From assembly GCA_035222895.1 (NCBI GenBank), contig JAVYIG010002755.1:89501-153500 (forward strand): 64,000 nucleotides of DNA. The letters run 5' to 3'. Position numbers and translations under genes: made by a program. Shown piece after piece: positions 9,452-23,800 of this stretch (position 1 is its first letter; every line of letters begins with the position of its first letter). The notes under the pieces were generated by a model. The model made no database searches, was not told the DNA's origin, and saw nothing but the letters and a program-made list of their open reading frames with translations. The DNA comes from Strongylocentrotus droebachiensis. Lineage: Eukaryota > Echinodermata > Echinoidea > Camarodonta > Strongylocentrotidae.

Positions 9452-12400
9452 CTATGAGGATATAAGATACAGAGAATAAAGAAATGCTACATTTAATCAA
9501 AATATATATGTTTGTATCTCTTCAGTTGACAGTCAAAATATTTCAGTCCCTTGATTCCTTGACTATTAAAATTTTACTTGAACGTAAACTCATCACAATT
9601 TAAAAAAAAATTCCATTTTAAACTGCACTTTTCCCTCCACAAAGATTTTCATGATTCTCGAAGCAGTATGAAAATCGTTACAGTAGGAGAAGTTTAGAAA
9701 AAACATATCTCCACTATCAAATACTCATAGTGAATGAATAGCATCGAAATGTATATCCTAATATAATCGACATGACGGATTTATACTTTTGGACCTTCAT
9801 CACCGTTTTTTTCTTCTCCAGATCGATGGCATCGCAATCCGATTCCATAGTTTTCCACATAAACTTCAGGAAACCGATTTGGGTAATGATTTCTGATTAT
9901 AGTCCTCGTCATCGTTCTACTATAAAAAGAAAATATATATATTGATATCTGTAGCCTTGTGTTTTGATTCTGTGTTCTTTCTTTTAAAAAAAACATTGGA
10001 TTCTTCACCTGAAGATTTCTGCTGACTTCCTGAACCCGTTGCCAACTTCGCTGAGGAGTTTCCAGAGCTACGTTTCTTTGAACCTGATCTTACAGTGCTT
10101 TTCTGTAAGCCAGACGACACAGAGCTGACCTTAGTTCCTGTGTTTTTGTTTGTCTTAGCCAGGGTACGTAGGGGGCGTTTGGATGCGCTCTGCTGTCTGG
10201 CGATGTCTTTCCTGTAAGCGTTTTAGAGATTGCAAACAAACTAAACAGTACGTTCATATTGTTACAGGGATGTATAGACCGACTACAAGGCAACAGTTCA
10301 GATTAACAGTAACGTGTTTTTACAACTGACGTGAAAGCTAATTATATTATCTTTCAGTCAGATTTAAGTTGCTGAAGGTTGTTCATTAATATTCTAATGC
10401 ACAAAATATATTTAGATTTAAAAAACTGCAGAGATGCATCAGGACATATTAATATTGATAGGTCATGTAACGTGAACTTCTCTGCGATTTGAACTCGATT
10501 TGTTTTATGTTTAGTACAAATGACTTCTAATGTATGCAAACTTAAGTGTTAAAAATGATAGAGCAGGATGCCAGAAAAATTATAAATTTTTATATTTGTG
10601 CACACTCAATTCTAATTTGTGAAAAGAAACCACGTGACGTCACTGTAATACCATTTGCATACTGGTACCGTAAAACTCTGCAAGCTGACTTTCAAATTTC
10701 TGAATCCACAAATACCTCACAGTTATCAATACTTTCAGGTTCATGTAGTCTTACAACAGTTGATGAAACAGTATTGAATGCAAAATGTTTTATAGCACTA
10801 TCCCTACTTGTAAAATACTCGTTTTGAGGGGGATGTGACAGGGAAGAATAGACCGATGTTTTTATGTATTATCGTCCGGAGGGACGAGTTGAGTGGGATG
10901 CTAAAAATGGTTCTCGAAAGAAGATTCAACATGTAATGGTTCCTGAATCATAACAACTTTGTGTAATTTTGTCGTCTGTTAAGTGAACAAGGGACCTGGG
11001 AAAATAGTTAAAGGAAAGCAGCCGTAAAATATATACGGCTGAAAGTAGGCAAGTACTCGTATGTCTTGCCTTAACAACCAGTACAAGTTTCCACAAAATG
11101 GCGCGTTTTTGTAGATTCTTCTTAAATTTTTGTGTTAGGAAGGTTTCCGGAGATGTTAATTTGATTTTACTGAATGAATACTAAAAGTAAACTGAAATTT
11201 TGAAAAAAATTGTAGGAACTATTTAGCCAACGGGAAGTTCACTCTAAGAATAAAGTCACAACGACGCTGATTCAAACTTCTAAATCACTATCAAAACCGT
11301 CATTTATGGTGGATTAATGAATTCAATAACCAACAAAGTTTTTAATCATCAACGATTATTTAGTTTCTTTAGAAATATTAATTTGAGTTTAGTTTTCGAT
11401 TTTTTAAAATATTTTCATAATTCAAATCTTGATTTATAAATCATGTCCATGTAATATATTAAATTGCACTTTTTATGAAAATATCATATCGTATGTCTTG
11501 TATCAAACATATTTTATACCGTTTCTGACTTTGAATGTCAAGTAGAGGTTGCAGGATTGGATCCCGTTTAAGTTGAAGCATAGTTTTTATTTTCCCCCTT
11601 GCACTATTGGATGCATTCAGATCACCACCGTGAGAGACAAGGAAGGCAAGTAGAGCATCTGAGTTCGTCTTAATGCCACGGTGTCCCCATTTCCTCTTCA
11701 TCTGTAAACACAAAAAGGGGCATGGGAGCACCCCGAGAGGTTATTATGTCAGTTGATTTTCACTGATGTTTAACTTAAAAGAAGCAATATTCGTTAAAAC
11801 AAAAAATTGACGACTAGCACATGATTACAATTTTGGGGAAAAATTCAAAGATATCACAAAAGTACATCAAAATTTAAATGAAAACCCCCCAAAAGAACAA
11901 CAACAAAGGATATTTGTAAGAGAAAACAATAGGTTACATAAAAATTAATTACTTTAAGCCTAGAGTACAAAAAAGATTAAATGCATCATTGCGGGTCTTA
12001 GTATTTAAGTGGATAAACCTATATCGAAAAAAAAAATGGATAGAACACATTGTACATACATAGATGCACCATGTCAAATAATTGAATTTTTATAAATCAA
12101 GCAAGTTATTGACCAACTTTTAGAAGTATAATTTTGTTAAGAAAATGAATGTGTATGTTATTAAAACCTTCAGCTACCTTTGATGTTTTGAATACTGTTA
12201 GAGATGACAAAGGTCGAATATTATTGGTCACTTTAAAAGTCAATGAAACCATGATAACTCTCGCAAATATATACGGCCCAAACAATGACGATGGCAGCTT
12301 TTTCATTGATTTACATAACCTATTATCAGAACACGGGGAAGAACCGTATATAATTGGTGGAGATTTTAACACAGTTATGGAGGCCAAATTAGATAAATTT

Positions 12401-15400
12401 CCCAAATTGTTACAAAATCACCCTAAGTGCTTTAAAGCCATTACTGATATAATAAACGACTTTGAATTGATTGATATATGGAGATCTTGTCATTCCACAC
12501 AGTTGAAATATACATGGATGTCCCATGACTTTAAAATTGGAAGCCGCATAGATTACTTTTTAATTTCACAAAGTTTGATAACATCAGTTTTGAAATGTGA
12601 CATTGACTTTGGTTACAAAACAGACCACTCACTGATCTCTCTGTTTTTAATAAAATCAGTAGCTAAACGGGGACCGGGATTTTGGAAATTGAATACTTCT
12701 TTATTAGCAAATTCAGATAATATGGAGAAGATCAGGAGTGAAATTAACACAGTTTTATTAGAAAACAAAGATCAGGAGCCAAAAAAGACCTGGGAGTTTT
12801 TAAAGTTCAAAGTAAGACAAAAGTTTACACAAATTGCAAAAGAAAAGAAAAACAATCGCCAGACAAAATTAAAGCAATTAGAAAAAGAAATAAATAAGTT
12901 GAATGATGCAAACAATGTTGTCAATGACCAGCAACTTCTAAACGAACTAAAAAGTAAAAAGAGTGAATTTGAAGAATTACAAGAAGAAGTTGTGCGTGGT
13001 ACCATTGTGCGTACCAAGGCGAAGTGGATTGCTGAGGGTGAACGCAACACTAAGTATTTTTTCAATCTAGAAAAAAGAAACTTTCAGAAAAAATGTATCT
13101 CAAGACTACGGACTGAGAACGGCGTTGTAACTGATGCAAAAGGTATTCTTGAGGAAGAAAGGTCTTTTTATAATCGTTTGTATTCATCGAATATCACAGG
13201 TGCTAGATCTTTTGCGCCTGTAGACGAGTTGAACTTGCCTGTATTAGATTTGAGAGACAAAAGTTGTTTGGGTGAAAAGATATGGGAAAAGGAATGTTTT
13301 GAATCTATTTTAACTTTTTCTAACGATAAGTCACCAGGCTCTGACGGTCTCCCTATTGAATTTTACAAAGCCTTTTGGCCCGAAATAAAGGAACTGTTAT
13401 GTTCCGTTTATAATAGTTCTTTTTCGGAAAAGTCTCTCCCTAATTCAATGCGACGAAGTGTTATTACGTTGCTTCCAAAAAAGGGTAAGGACCTGTTATC
13501 TCTTAAGAACTGGCGTCCAATATCGCTCCTGAACAGTGACTATAAAATTTTAGCGAAGCTTCTTTCTTTACGTATTCAAAAGGTTTTACCAAAACTGATA
13601 AGCAATGACCAGTATGGTTTCCTCAAAGGCCGTTTCATTGGAGAAAACATACGTCTATTCATTGACATTCAAAATTTCTGTAGAGCACATCATATCGAAG
13701 GCGTGGCTTTGAGTATTGACTTCGAAAAGGCGTTCGATATGATTGAATGGGAATTTTTATATTACGCTTTGAACATTTTTGGTTTTGATCAAGCCTTTAT
13801 CCAATGGGTTCAACTGTTATATTTCAATATTGATGGGTGTGTAATAAACAATGGATTTTCTTCAAACCCCTTCGAAATACAGCGAGGAGTAAGACAAGGG
13901 TGCCCATTATCTCCATATTTGTTCATCGTAGCGGTCGAGCTCCTCGGCTCTTTAATTCGACAAAATAAATACATTATAGGTTTGAAAGTTCACGATATGG
14001 AGATCAAAATCAGTCAATATGCAGACGACACAACTATTTTTCTTGAGCCAAATGAACTAAATATTAAACGTTGTATGAAAGTCTTGGATGTTTTTAGAGA
14101 TATGTCTGGGTTGAAAATTAACATTGAAAAGTGTAATATAATAAGATTGGGGGATTTTAAACAAATATTGTGTCGTGATATCCCATTTACATGGCCGTCG
14201 GATAATTTCATGTACTTAGGAGTTAATATCCCTATCAACAATTGCCTGAATTTTTATGAACTCAACTTCAAACCCAAACTTAAGGATATTAAAACAACCT
14301 TAAATATTTGGAACTGCAGAACCCTTACGCTTTATGGAAAAATTGTTATTATAAAATCCCTTATCATTCCAAAACTGACCTATCTCTTGAGCACTATACC
14401 CAACCCTCCTCCGTCCTTTATTGTGGAAATTCAGCAATTATTATTCAAATTTTTATGGAGTAACAAAAATGACAAGATCAAACGTTCCCTACTTTACAAT
14501 GAATATAACGAAGGGGGTCTAAAAATGCTCCATTTGTCATCTTTTAATGATGCAATGAAAATTACATGGGTTAAAAGATACCTTGATTATCAAAATGAAA
14601 GTAAATGGAAAATCTTTTTGAAATCATCTCTCAAAAAGTTTGGCGGAGACCACTTTTTTAAGTGGAATATTTGTTCAAAGCACATGGTTTTTAATGAAAA
14701 CATAGATCCATTTTGGAAGGATGTTCTTACTGCGTGGTGTCATTACAAGTACTATAATCCAGTTAAGTTTAAGGAAATCATTTCACAACCCTTATGGTTT
14801 AACTCTCACATTTTGATTGATGGTAAACCGATTTTTGTTGAAAGGTGGTTTAAAGAAAATATGATATATATAAAAGATATATTAAACCATGATGGGTCCT
14901 TTATACCGTTTGATCAAGTGTTACAGAAGTATGGTTCAGATTCATTTCTAACCTATTTTTCAATATTAGCTGCCATTCCTAAGAATTGGAAAGATACTAT
15001 AAAGCATGGTGACTGTAAACATGATGTTTTATTGTTGTTGAATGCAAGCGATATTCTTTTGAATGACTTCCTAAGACTGAAAAAAGTTTCAAAATTATGT
15101 TACCTTCTTTTTTTGAAAAAACATACAATTTCAATATCAGAAACAGATCACCAAAATAAATGGCAATCTGATTTATCAGTTGATTTGAACAGCTCGTTAA
15201 TATGGAAAAATCGTTTCTCTTTGATTTACAAATCTTCAAATGAAAATAAAATGAGAAATTTCCAATTTAAGTTCATTCACAGGAAAATTGCGACTGAATA
15301 TTTGCTATGTAAAATGGGGATTCATGAATCTCCTGATTGTAATTTCTGTGAAACCTATCCACAAACCTTATTACATCTCTTTTTAAAGTGTGAGATTGTG

Positions 15401-17847
15401 TGTAAATTCTGGAACGAAATATTTTCTTGGCTTAAAGATAAACAATTTCGACAAAACATGTTCTCTGAGGAAGAAATTTGCTTTGGGACTTTAATGATTA
15501 ATAATTTTTATTTAGTAAACACAGTTATACTCCATGCTAAATATTTCATTTTCTCTTGTAAGATACAGAACACGATTCCCAAGTTTCAGCCTTTCCTAGT
15601 TTCTGTAAGACATTTAGAAAGAACAGAACGTATTATTGCTTTCAAAAAGAATCGTCTCGAATTCCATGAGAAAAAATGGCAAGTGTTTAGAGACTGAAAA
15701 AGTAGGTGTTCACTTTTTTTTTAATCTCTCCTGTACTGAATGTTTGTTTTCTATATTTGCATATTTTATGATTGATTTAATTTTGATGTTTCATGCATGT
15801 AATTATTTTCTTGACATGTAAAACTTGTGAATTGTGAAATAAAGATGGAAAAAAAAAAAAAAAAAAATGAATACACTACATTTAAGTAGAATTAAATGGT
15901 TGAACAAAATACACTATATTCCCCGTAAAAAAAAAAAAAATCAAGACTGAAAAGCCGTTGACAACCAGAGACGTAATACATCACCGCTAAGAGTAAAGGT
16001 AACTGTTGAAAATGAGGTCAATTACTATTATCATCTTGGAAGATAGGACAAGATTATAATTATAAGACCAATAAATAGATACAATAAAAAGTAAGTTACT
16101 TGTCTAAAATATATACGTATGAGCAGAAAAGGGTTCATTGGAAAATCTTCAAGCTTGAATAAAAGATTGATCAACGGATGACACTTTACAAAAAACAAAA
16201 ACAAAAACTTTTTTTCTACGTACCGTATTTCAATGCCTTTGCCCGAATGCTAAATTTGAAGTTAAATCCCAAAGAGGTAATGCTTTAAAACCTTTAATTT
16301 TTTTAGGTGATATGATTATGAAATAGCCTGCCAATTTGCACATATGATTGTTGGGTCATATACTAGTAGTTATGAAAGTGGGTTTTCAAATGTACGGGTG
16401 ATATCTTCTCGGTTTGATTCATAGCAATATTCCTAGTTTGTTTCATACTTAGGTAATATAATCTAAGGTTGTTAAAGGTACTATGTACCATTTGCAGGCC
16501 AAACAAATGAAAAGGTTCAATTCCAACGGCATTTGAAAGATAATACTAATGTAGAACTTCCCTAAAAGAGGGGGGCTTGAAAATGTCTTTAAATGGGAAA
16601 ATAACGACTATTAGTTGTCAAATCGACTTAAGAGCCATAGAGCCAGTATAGTAATAGTCTTATTTTCAGACTATTGTACCGAATGGTTGTATGTTTTATG
16701 CTGCGCAAAGATTCAATCAGTTTAATATTGGCCATTCCAAGAAGTGGGTCATTGATGTAGACAAATGCTCATGTACCTTTTACAGCTAATTTTATGTAGG
16801 CCTTTGTTGTTTTCTTTGGTAATACCAAAGAAAAAAAAAGGAGATAGTCAGTCACTCAATAGTGTCTGACAGTGAAGTCTAGCACGTAAACGGGTTTCCT
16901 TGCATAATTTGAATATTAGGACACTGCTAACGTTTAAATTTCACAGATAGGACATACATGATATATTCATTATTCCTGCAAAGTTCTAGAGAATTTGATG
17001 TTGGCTGCAAAAGGAACATGGTATCTTTAATATCATACCTCGGCCATATACGGCTCTTCTTTCATCTTTTGTCCTCCAGAAAAATGGGCAATGACGGCAA
17101 GCTGCAAGGATGTGTTTCCAGAACAGTCTGGAAGGTTGACATCTGCACCATGCTCCACCAAGACATCCACTAAATGAAAATGCTCACGGCCGATGGCCAA
17201 AGCAAGAGGACAGAATCCAAAGTCGGTTCCCACTGGCACTGCATTCACATTACAGTGTCCCTGTCGGTATAAATTCAACAACAAAAAAACTTTACATTCA
17301 TATTTATGATAAATGGATCAACTTAGGATTTTACAAATCAGTCAATGCAGGAGTTTTTATAATGTTCGATTTTGATCTAATTTAAGCCTACAACACACTT
17401 TATAAACCGACTACGATCTGATTTTAAAAAACATTTGTTTACCTTTTTCATCAATAGTTCTGCAGCATTACGACAGCCTTTGAAAACAGCTAGAGAAATA
17501 GGAGAATTGCCCTCGTTTGCCAATGCTTCCACCAGTCTAGGTATCTTGTCCATGAGCTTGGTTAAAACACTGTGACCAAGGCATGGAGAATAATCGAAAA
17601 AAGAAATATGAATTAATACATCAATCCTTGGAAAAGGAAAGGGGAAAGAGGCATCCCTCTCCCTGATCTAATACAGGGCAAAAAGCATAAACAAGCCTTT
17701 TACTCTTAATCACATAGCTAATTTGTCTATAGCGCCCATCTTTATTTTTTAATACAATTTTTCATTTGTTTCCCCTTTGCTTGAGAGACATTTTTATTAA
17801 CACTTACATTTTTATAAGGTGCTAAAACGTCCTAGTTGCTTTTCAAT

Positions 17848-17879
<32 letters not shown>

Positions 17880-20800
17880 ACGCACTCACACACGCACACA
17901 CACATACATATTTATACATATACATACATAGTCCCGTAATAACCCTATATCTCTGAAAAGGAATAGTGGATCACCATGAAAGTGTTCTTCTAGTTAAAAC
18001 TTGTTTTCTGAAACACGTCCTTAATAGTTAAAAGAGCTCACTAAAAATAAAACTGTTCTCTGTACCAAGATCTGCTAAAACGAATATGGTAATAGTATAT
18101 TTGTAAAGCGCTTAGAGACATTTGTATTAAGCGCTATATACAAATTAAATATTATTATTATTATTATTATGTTTTTATCCCCGGCTAAATTCTGAAGCTC
18201 ATTTAATGTGTCTTATTCATTGGATCGACTTCGAAAAATAAAAGAATATACTCCACACACTATGTATTATCCAAGGTAGCAGCAGCGTGCATGCCAGATA
18301 CTAGATCACTTGAAACCGCTTTCAGATCTGCTTTCTGTCTGTCCATGATGAGGTCCACTATGGTTCTTTCTCCACTTTCTATTGAATGGAGTACAGGTGT
18401 CATGTTGTGCACGCCCTATTGCAAAGACATTCCAAGCCATATGGTAAGTACACTTACAATTTGTCATGTATCTTATTAAATGTTATACACTGTTGCCTAT
18501 AAAGGTTAAAGCCCCACTGTCCTACTTGTAGCTACTTGCTCCCTCTATATAGAAAACGTCCCCAGTCGGTGCCTGTTGGTCCCCCATGATCCTCTTTTTC
18601 TTATGTTAGTTGAGAGCTGAGTTAATGAGATATCCACCTGTCAGTGACCTCGCTGTGTGGTCTAATCCCTACTGGCACAGTAGTATTGACGGTCTTTAAG
18701 ATCAAATCTACCCCTTTTCATGAAATGAAAGTGACAATATGATATATTCTTAATAATTGCAGTGTATATGTTCTCAAGCCTTTATTATAGAATGGATTTA
18801 TCAATCCCTGCAATCTGTTTAGTTAATTGCTGCCTATAACTATCGGCTCGCATGGTGATGTAGATATACAGTAGGCTCGCGGTTGCACCATGTCAGACAG
18901 CTAGGGGAGGATTGGGGAGTCCTGAAAAGGACTGTTGGTGTAGTCTTGAAAAAGACTGTTGGTTATCTTTCTTTAATAGCTTATAGTTCTAAAGAGAACT
19001 ATAGCGCCGGTTTGAGAGGAAGGGTGATCCCATCCTCTCAAGATTGCTCAGTTTTTGTTTTGGGAGAAACCTTATCTGTCAAGACTATTAAAATCATGTT
19101 GTCACAATCATTTCATGAAGAGGGCTAAAACAAAATTATTTCAACTTGATGGGCAACAGTGTACAAGGTAAGTTATCATTTATTTGGCTATGTTGCATAT
19201 AACATCTTAAAACACATTTACAATTTTATCATTTCTCTTTCCTGTTTAGTCAGATATATTTGAATGGTCTTAATATCTAACGGTTGTTGCGAAGATTTGT
19301 ATCCATTGCCCGAGTAAAGGAGGTTAATATATGTTTTATATCCCACATCGGCAATCAGGGCCCCGTCTTACAAAGAGTTACGATCGATCCAAATCAATCG
19401 TAAGTCCTCCAATCAATCGCAAGTTTGCAGTCTCCTATCTCTTATATACATAGTTACGATTAATATCAATTGCAAATAAGTTACGATTGATATCAACTCT
19501 TTGTAAGACGGGGCCCAGGTCTATTTAAAGTGAATTTTACATAATTAAAACAACTGATTTTGCAGACAGTTTAGCTTCAGCTAGATTACAAAGCACAACA
19601 TGAGTACATGTAATACAGTCGATGCGCGCTCATTTGACATTGACATTGACTTTTACATTTCACGTAACCTACTTTGCTATGCTTATTCAATGCGCAAGTC
19701 GCGCAAGTGGGGCAGCAGCAAAAAAAAAACTTTACAAAAAGACCTATCTCAGGTAGATAGTACTTATCTATACCTTTTTCGTGCTCTGTACAATCGCAAT
19801 GCAAACAACTATACATGAGGGATATAATGTCCGATATCAACTTTTCCCGTAAAGCACGAGCAATTTTTTTTTTGACATTTTCAACAGGGGGGGGGGGGGG
19901 GGGGGGCTTAACCCTCTTGCCGAATTTTAATTTTATGGTTTCACAATTTGGCGAGGGGGCGAAGCGAGTGAGCGAAAATGTGGGCATACATTATGTTGTG
20001 AAAGTGTTATTTATCACCAAAATATACAAGATAAGATATACAAAGTGCAGTCGGGCAGTTCGCTGCTCGAATATTTGTAATTTTGTAACTTTCGGGGCAA
20101 TAGAGGCTGCAACCCCACCCCGCATTAAATGCAGGTGTTAATATGAAATGTAATTGAATCCTTGTGGAGTAAATATAGAAACAGCTCGTGCTACAACCAT
20201 GATTGTAATGGAAATGTTCAGTTATTTGGAATTCAAGAACATTTTAACTCCTGTAGTAATAAATAAGTGTTTTATGACTGTCAAGATATATTTACAATTT
20301 CTTTATATCTTTACATATTTATATTAATTTCATGAATTACTAAATCTCTCTCGTTCGCTTAACAAATACCAAACGCTTTGAGTTATTTTCTACAACCATG
20401 ATTGCAATGAAAATCTCCATATATTTGGAAATCCAGAACAGTTAAACTCCTGTGGTACTAAATGTGTGTTTCATGACTGTCATCATGATATATTAATCAC
20501 TTTCTTTATATCTTTACATCTTTATATTCATGAATGACTTTATAACTCTCGTTTGCTTACAAAATACCAACGTGCGCATATTACTCCGTATTTCAAATGA
20601 ATGCAATATAAATATAAGTTTTATTTTTTTTACAGCCACTATAAGAAGCAAATCCCTCGATTACTTTCATTGTTGGGGATGAATCATCTTTGTTTAAAAC
20701 GCTTCAAAGGATACACGTCCATTTCGCCCCCCTGCATGGATCCGCCACTGATACTTTAAACTATGAAGTGAACAAATCTCCCACATACTTCACAACAATT

Positions 20801-23800
20801 CTTTTTTTTCTTTCTGACACATCTTCTACAAGAGGATTTCAAATAATCAGCTCTTGAAAACTTGTATTCATCCTAAACATGCGAAAGATAACCATGATCA
20901 AGCTCATTTCATTATGACTCAATATAATTTCTGTAAAAGCCCAAAGTATGTAGTTCCGTTGCATTAGTACCACGAAGACATGAATTCACGTCCCACTCCT
21001 GTCGTAACTTTTAAAGTTTCAATCTATCACAGAAAAAAAAAATCAGTTGTGACCTTTTACAAATACGTTTTTTTCAAAAAGATCATATTAGACTTCAATC
21101 ATGATTTTTAGATATAAATGATTATATTAAATATATATCACAATTTCCTTACCTTTTGGTTCAAGTCTGCACCATGCATCAGCAGATAATGTGCACATTG
21201 AAAGAACCCAAGTTCACATGCCTTAGCGAGACATGTGAAGCCTTGCGGGTTGACGGCATGCACATCAGCCCCTTGATCTAGAAGATATTCCACAGCTTCG
21301 TATTTGTTGCTTCCGTTTCGAACGGGTGTGTAAAGAAAACGGGCGGATGATCATTTTGTTTAACCCGAAACAACTTAATGGATTACAACTTGAACATGGG
21401 CAGAAAGCACACAAATCACTGGATAATTTGGGTCCATTTATGTTGCTGTATTACAAATTACAAATGATAACAAGTCAGCCATCATATATAAGTTTCACAG
21501 GCATTCTGGAGACAAATTACTCTGCAATAGAATATAATATAGGGAATAGTGTGTAGAAGCGGCGGGGGGGGGGGGGGGGGGGGTGGGGGGCTACCCTGCC
21601 CCCCCCACTCAGTGTTATTTGGGGTACGCATATGCTCGTTCCCTCTTTTTGAAAGCACCCCCTATCCGAGGACTGCCAACATTTCCGAACCCCCCTTTCG
21701 CGGGCCTTTCGCGGGCTTTTCCTGCCTTGGAGACACCCCTAAATCATGAAAATTCTCAATGTAACCCCCTAAATTCGGAATAATTTCTCAGGAGTCCAAA
21801 GAGATGAGAGAAAAAAAGACCCCCTTTTTAAAGCAATCTCCGTGTGAAAAGTTAATACACCCCTTTTTTTACAATTCTCGGGCCGCACGAAAAGTACCCC
21901 TTTACCGGACATTTTGGTAACACGCATGGGGTCCGTCTTTTCTCGGAGTGTGTGTGGGGGGGGGGGGGGGGAGGGGGGCAACATCCCCTCGCTAGTGTGG
22001 TTACAGTGCAGTTGACCGAAGGCCGGCGAGACCGAAAACCATAAGTTGTGTGCATTACACAAAATGCAGTACATATGCTTGCGTACACACATTTGGCTTT
22101 TGGTTGTATTTATTATGACCGTAAATGTTGGTGCTTTTGATCCCTAGGCATATAAAGGTTATATAATAATTATGGGGGACAGTAAATTCAAAGAAAATGC
22201 TATAAATCCTAAATCTGTTTTACCAAAAAGGTAAACTTGTGATGAAATATGAAATCTTAAAATTAATTACTCTTTTCATTTATGAGTAAAATCACACCAC
22301 CTTAAGGCCCGGTCACACAGCCCTCCACGGGCGTATCGCGGCCGAATCACGGCCAAAAATTTCTGCCCGTGAAGCAGACGCTGTTGGACGCGTTGAGGTC
22401 GCGATAAAGACGCGATACAGCCGTACTTTACCCGTCGTTACACGCGGTAAGAAATTCACACGCGGTTGGCCGCGCGAAAAAGTTTTGGGCTGCCCAAAAA
22501 TTTAGACCGCGGGTAATCGCGGGCGGTACACGTGGTACACACGCGTTAAAGACGCGGTACAGACGCGGAACGAACGTGCTAGGACGTGCTACGGCCGCGG
22601 TTAAGACGTGGTTACACGCGGAATTGGACGCAAAATTTTAGCGGGTAATCGCGGGTGGAGCACGGTCATAGCACGTTTGTTCCGCGTCTGTACCGCGTTG
22701 TTATCACGTGCATTAGCGTGTGTACCGCGTGTAAGCGTGGTAGGCCGCGGTACCGGCGCTTCACCCGCGATAAGGACGCGGAACAGTCGCCTGCGTCTGT
22801 TCCGCGGGCATACCACGGGTAAACCGCGGGTAAGCCAATTTTGCACATTTTCCACCACGGGCAACCGCGGGCAAAAAAAAATCGCGAAATTTTACCCGCG
22901 ATACAGACGCGAAAGGCTGTGTGACCGGGCTTTTAAATTAGCTCATTTCATTGTGATGACAAGTTGATGATTGGGATTTCAAAATGTTACTAGTATAATG
23001 CGAGGGGGAAAATGCCGATATACCTCTCCTTTATAGTGATAAATGATATGTGTCCTGGCTGCTTTAAATGCAGAAATAATAAATATGCTTAGTTGAAGGA
23101 CGGATATTAAAATGCAACATTTGTACACGCTTAAATTTACTTGCCTCAATATAGACGTCGATGTAGAAAGTCGAGACAGATCTCATCACCCATTATTAGT
23201 ATAGTATTAATGACTGCTTTGAGAGAAATAGTTGTTTTTATACGCTCAATTAAGCTAGCGACCAATTCTTCGCACACGTACACGTATGTATGGTATCCGC
23301 GATCGCTCAAACCAGTTTTTAAGCAAGACTGAACTATTCCCGGTAACTTGAATTTTATCCTCGAACTATTACATGGGCGTGGCATTTTTCGTTTATTTAC
23401 GGGAATGGCTAAAACCATGACTGCAATTTCGACCAATCAGATGGCTGGATTTCTTAAGTGAGGTATATAATTCGCAATATCACGCAGAGTTTTTTTGTAT
23501 TATGTAGCCCGTAAAATATTGTTGGGGGCAGATAATTAGAAGAACTCATTGATATTCGAAAACTGAAAATGTTTGCAAGATTTTGACCCGTACTGTCCAA
23601 CCCGTTAAGTGTTAAAAAGTGAGGAAGTTGGTTATCTATCAAATGTCAGATATCTTGAAGAGTTTATGAAATAATAGTCTCTCACATAACATTGTTTAAT
23701 ATCGAGACTAAGGATACGTCGTAGAAGCTAAAATCGTATTTTCTCTTTCAAACAAAGTTTATATATTAATAGTGTGATTGAACAAACTGTTATCTCCCAG

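Noticed and set aside
9795-9892. Extra exon between exons 16 and 17 (FMWKTMESDCDAIDLE frame) with a one-base homopolymer difference between genes 2 and 3
   Set aside because: Open reading and some silent changes are suggestive, but no donor of the right phase exists, and exon 16 joins exon 17 directly in phase in both genes. A minor alternative exon cannot be excluded.
22608-22967. GC-rich open frames of about 90-120 codons
   Set aside because: They fall in the CpG-rich interior of a TTAA-flanked MITE on several frames at once, which is composition, not coding.
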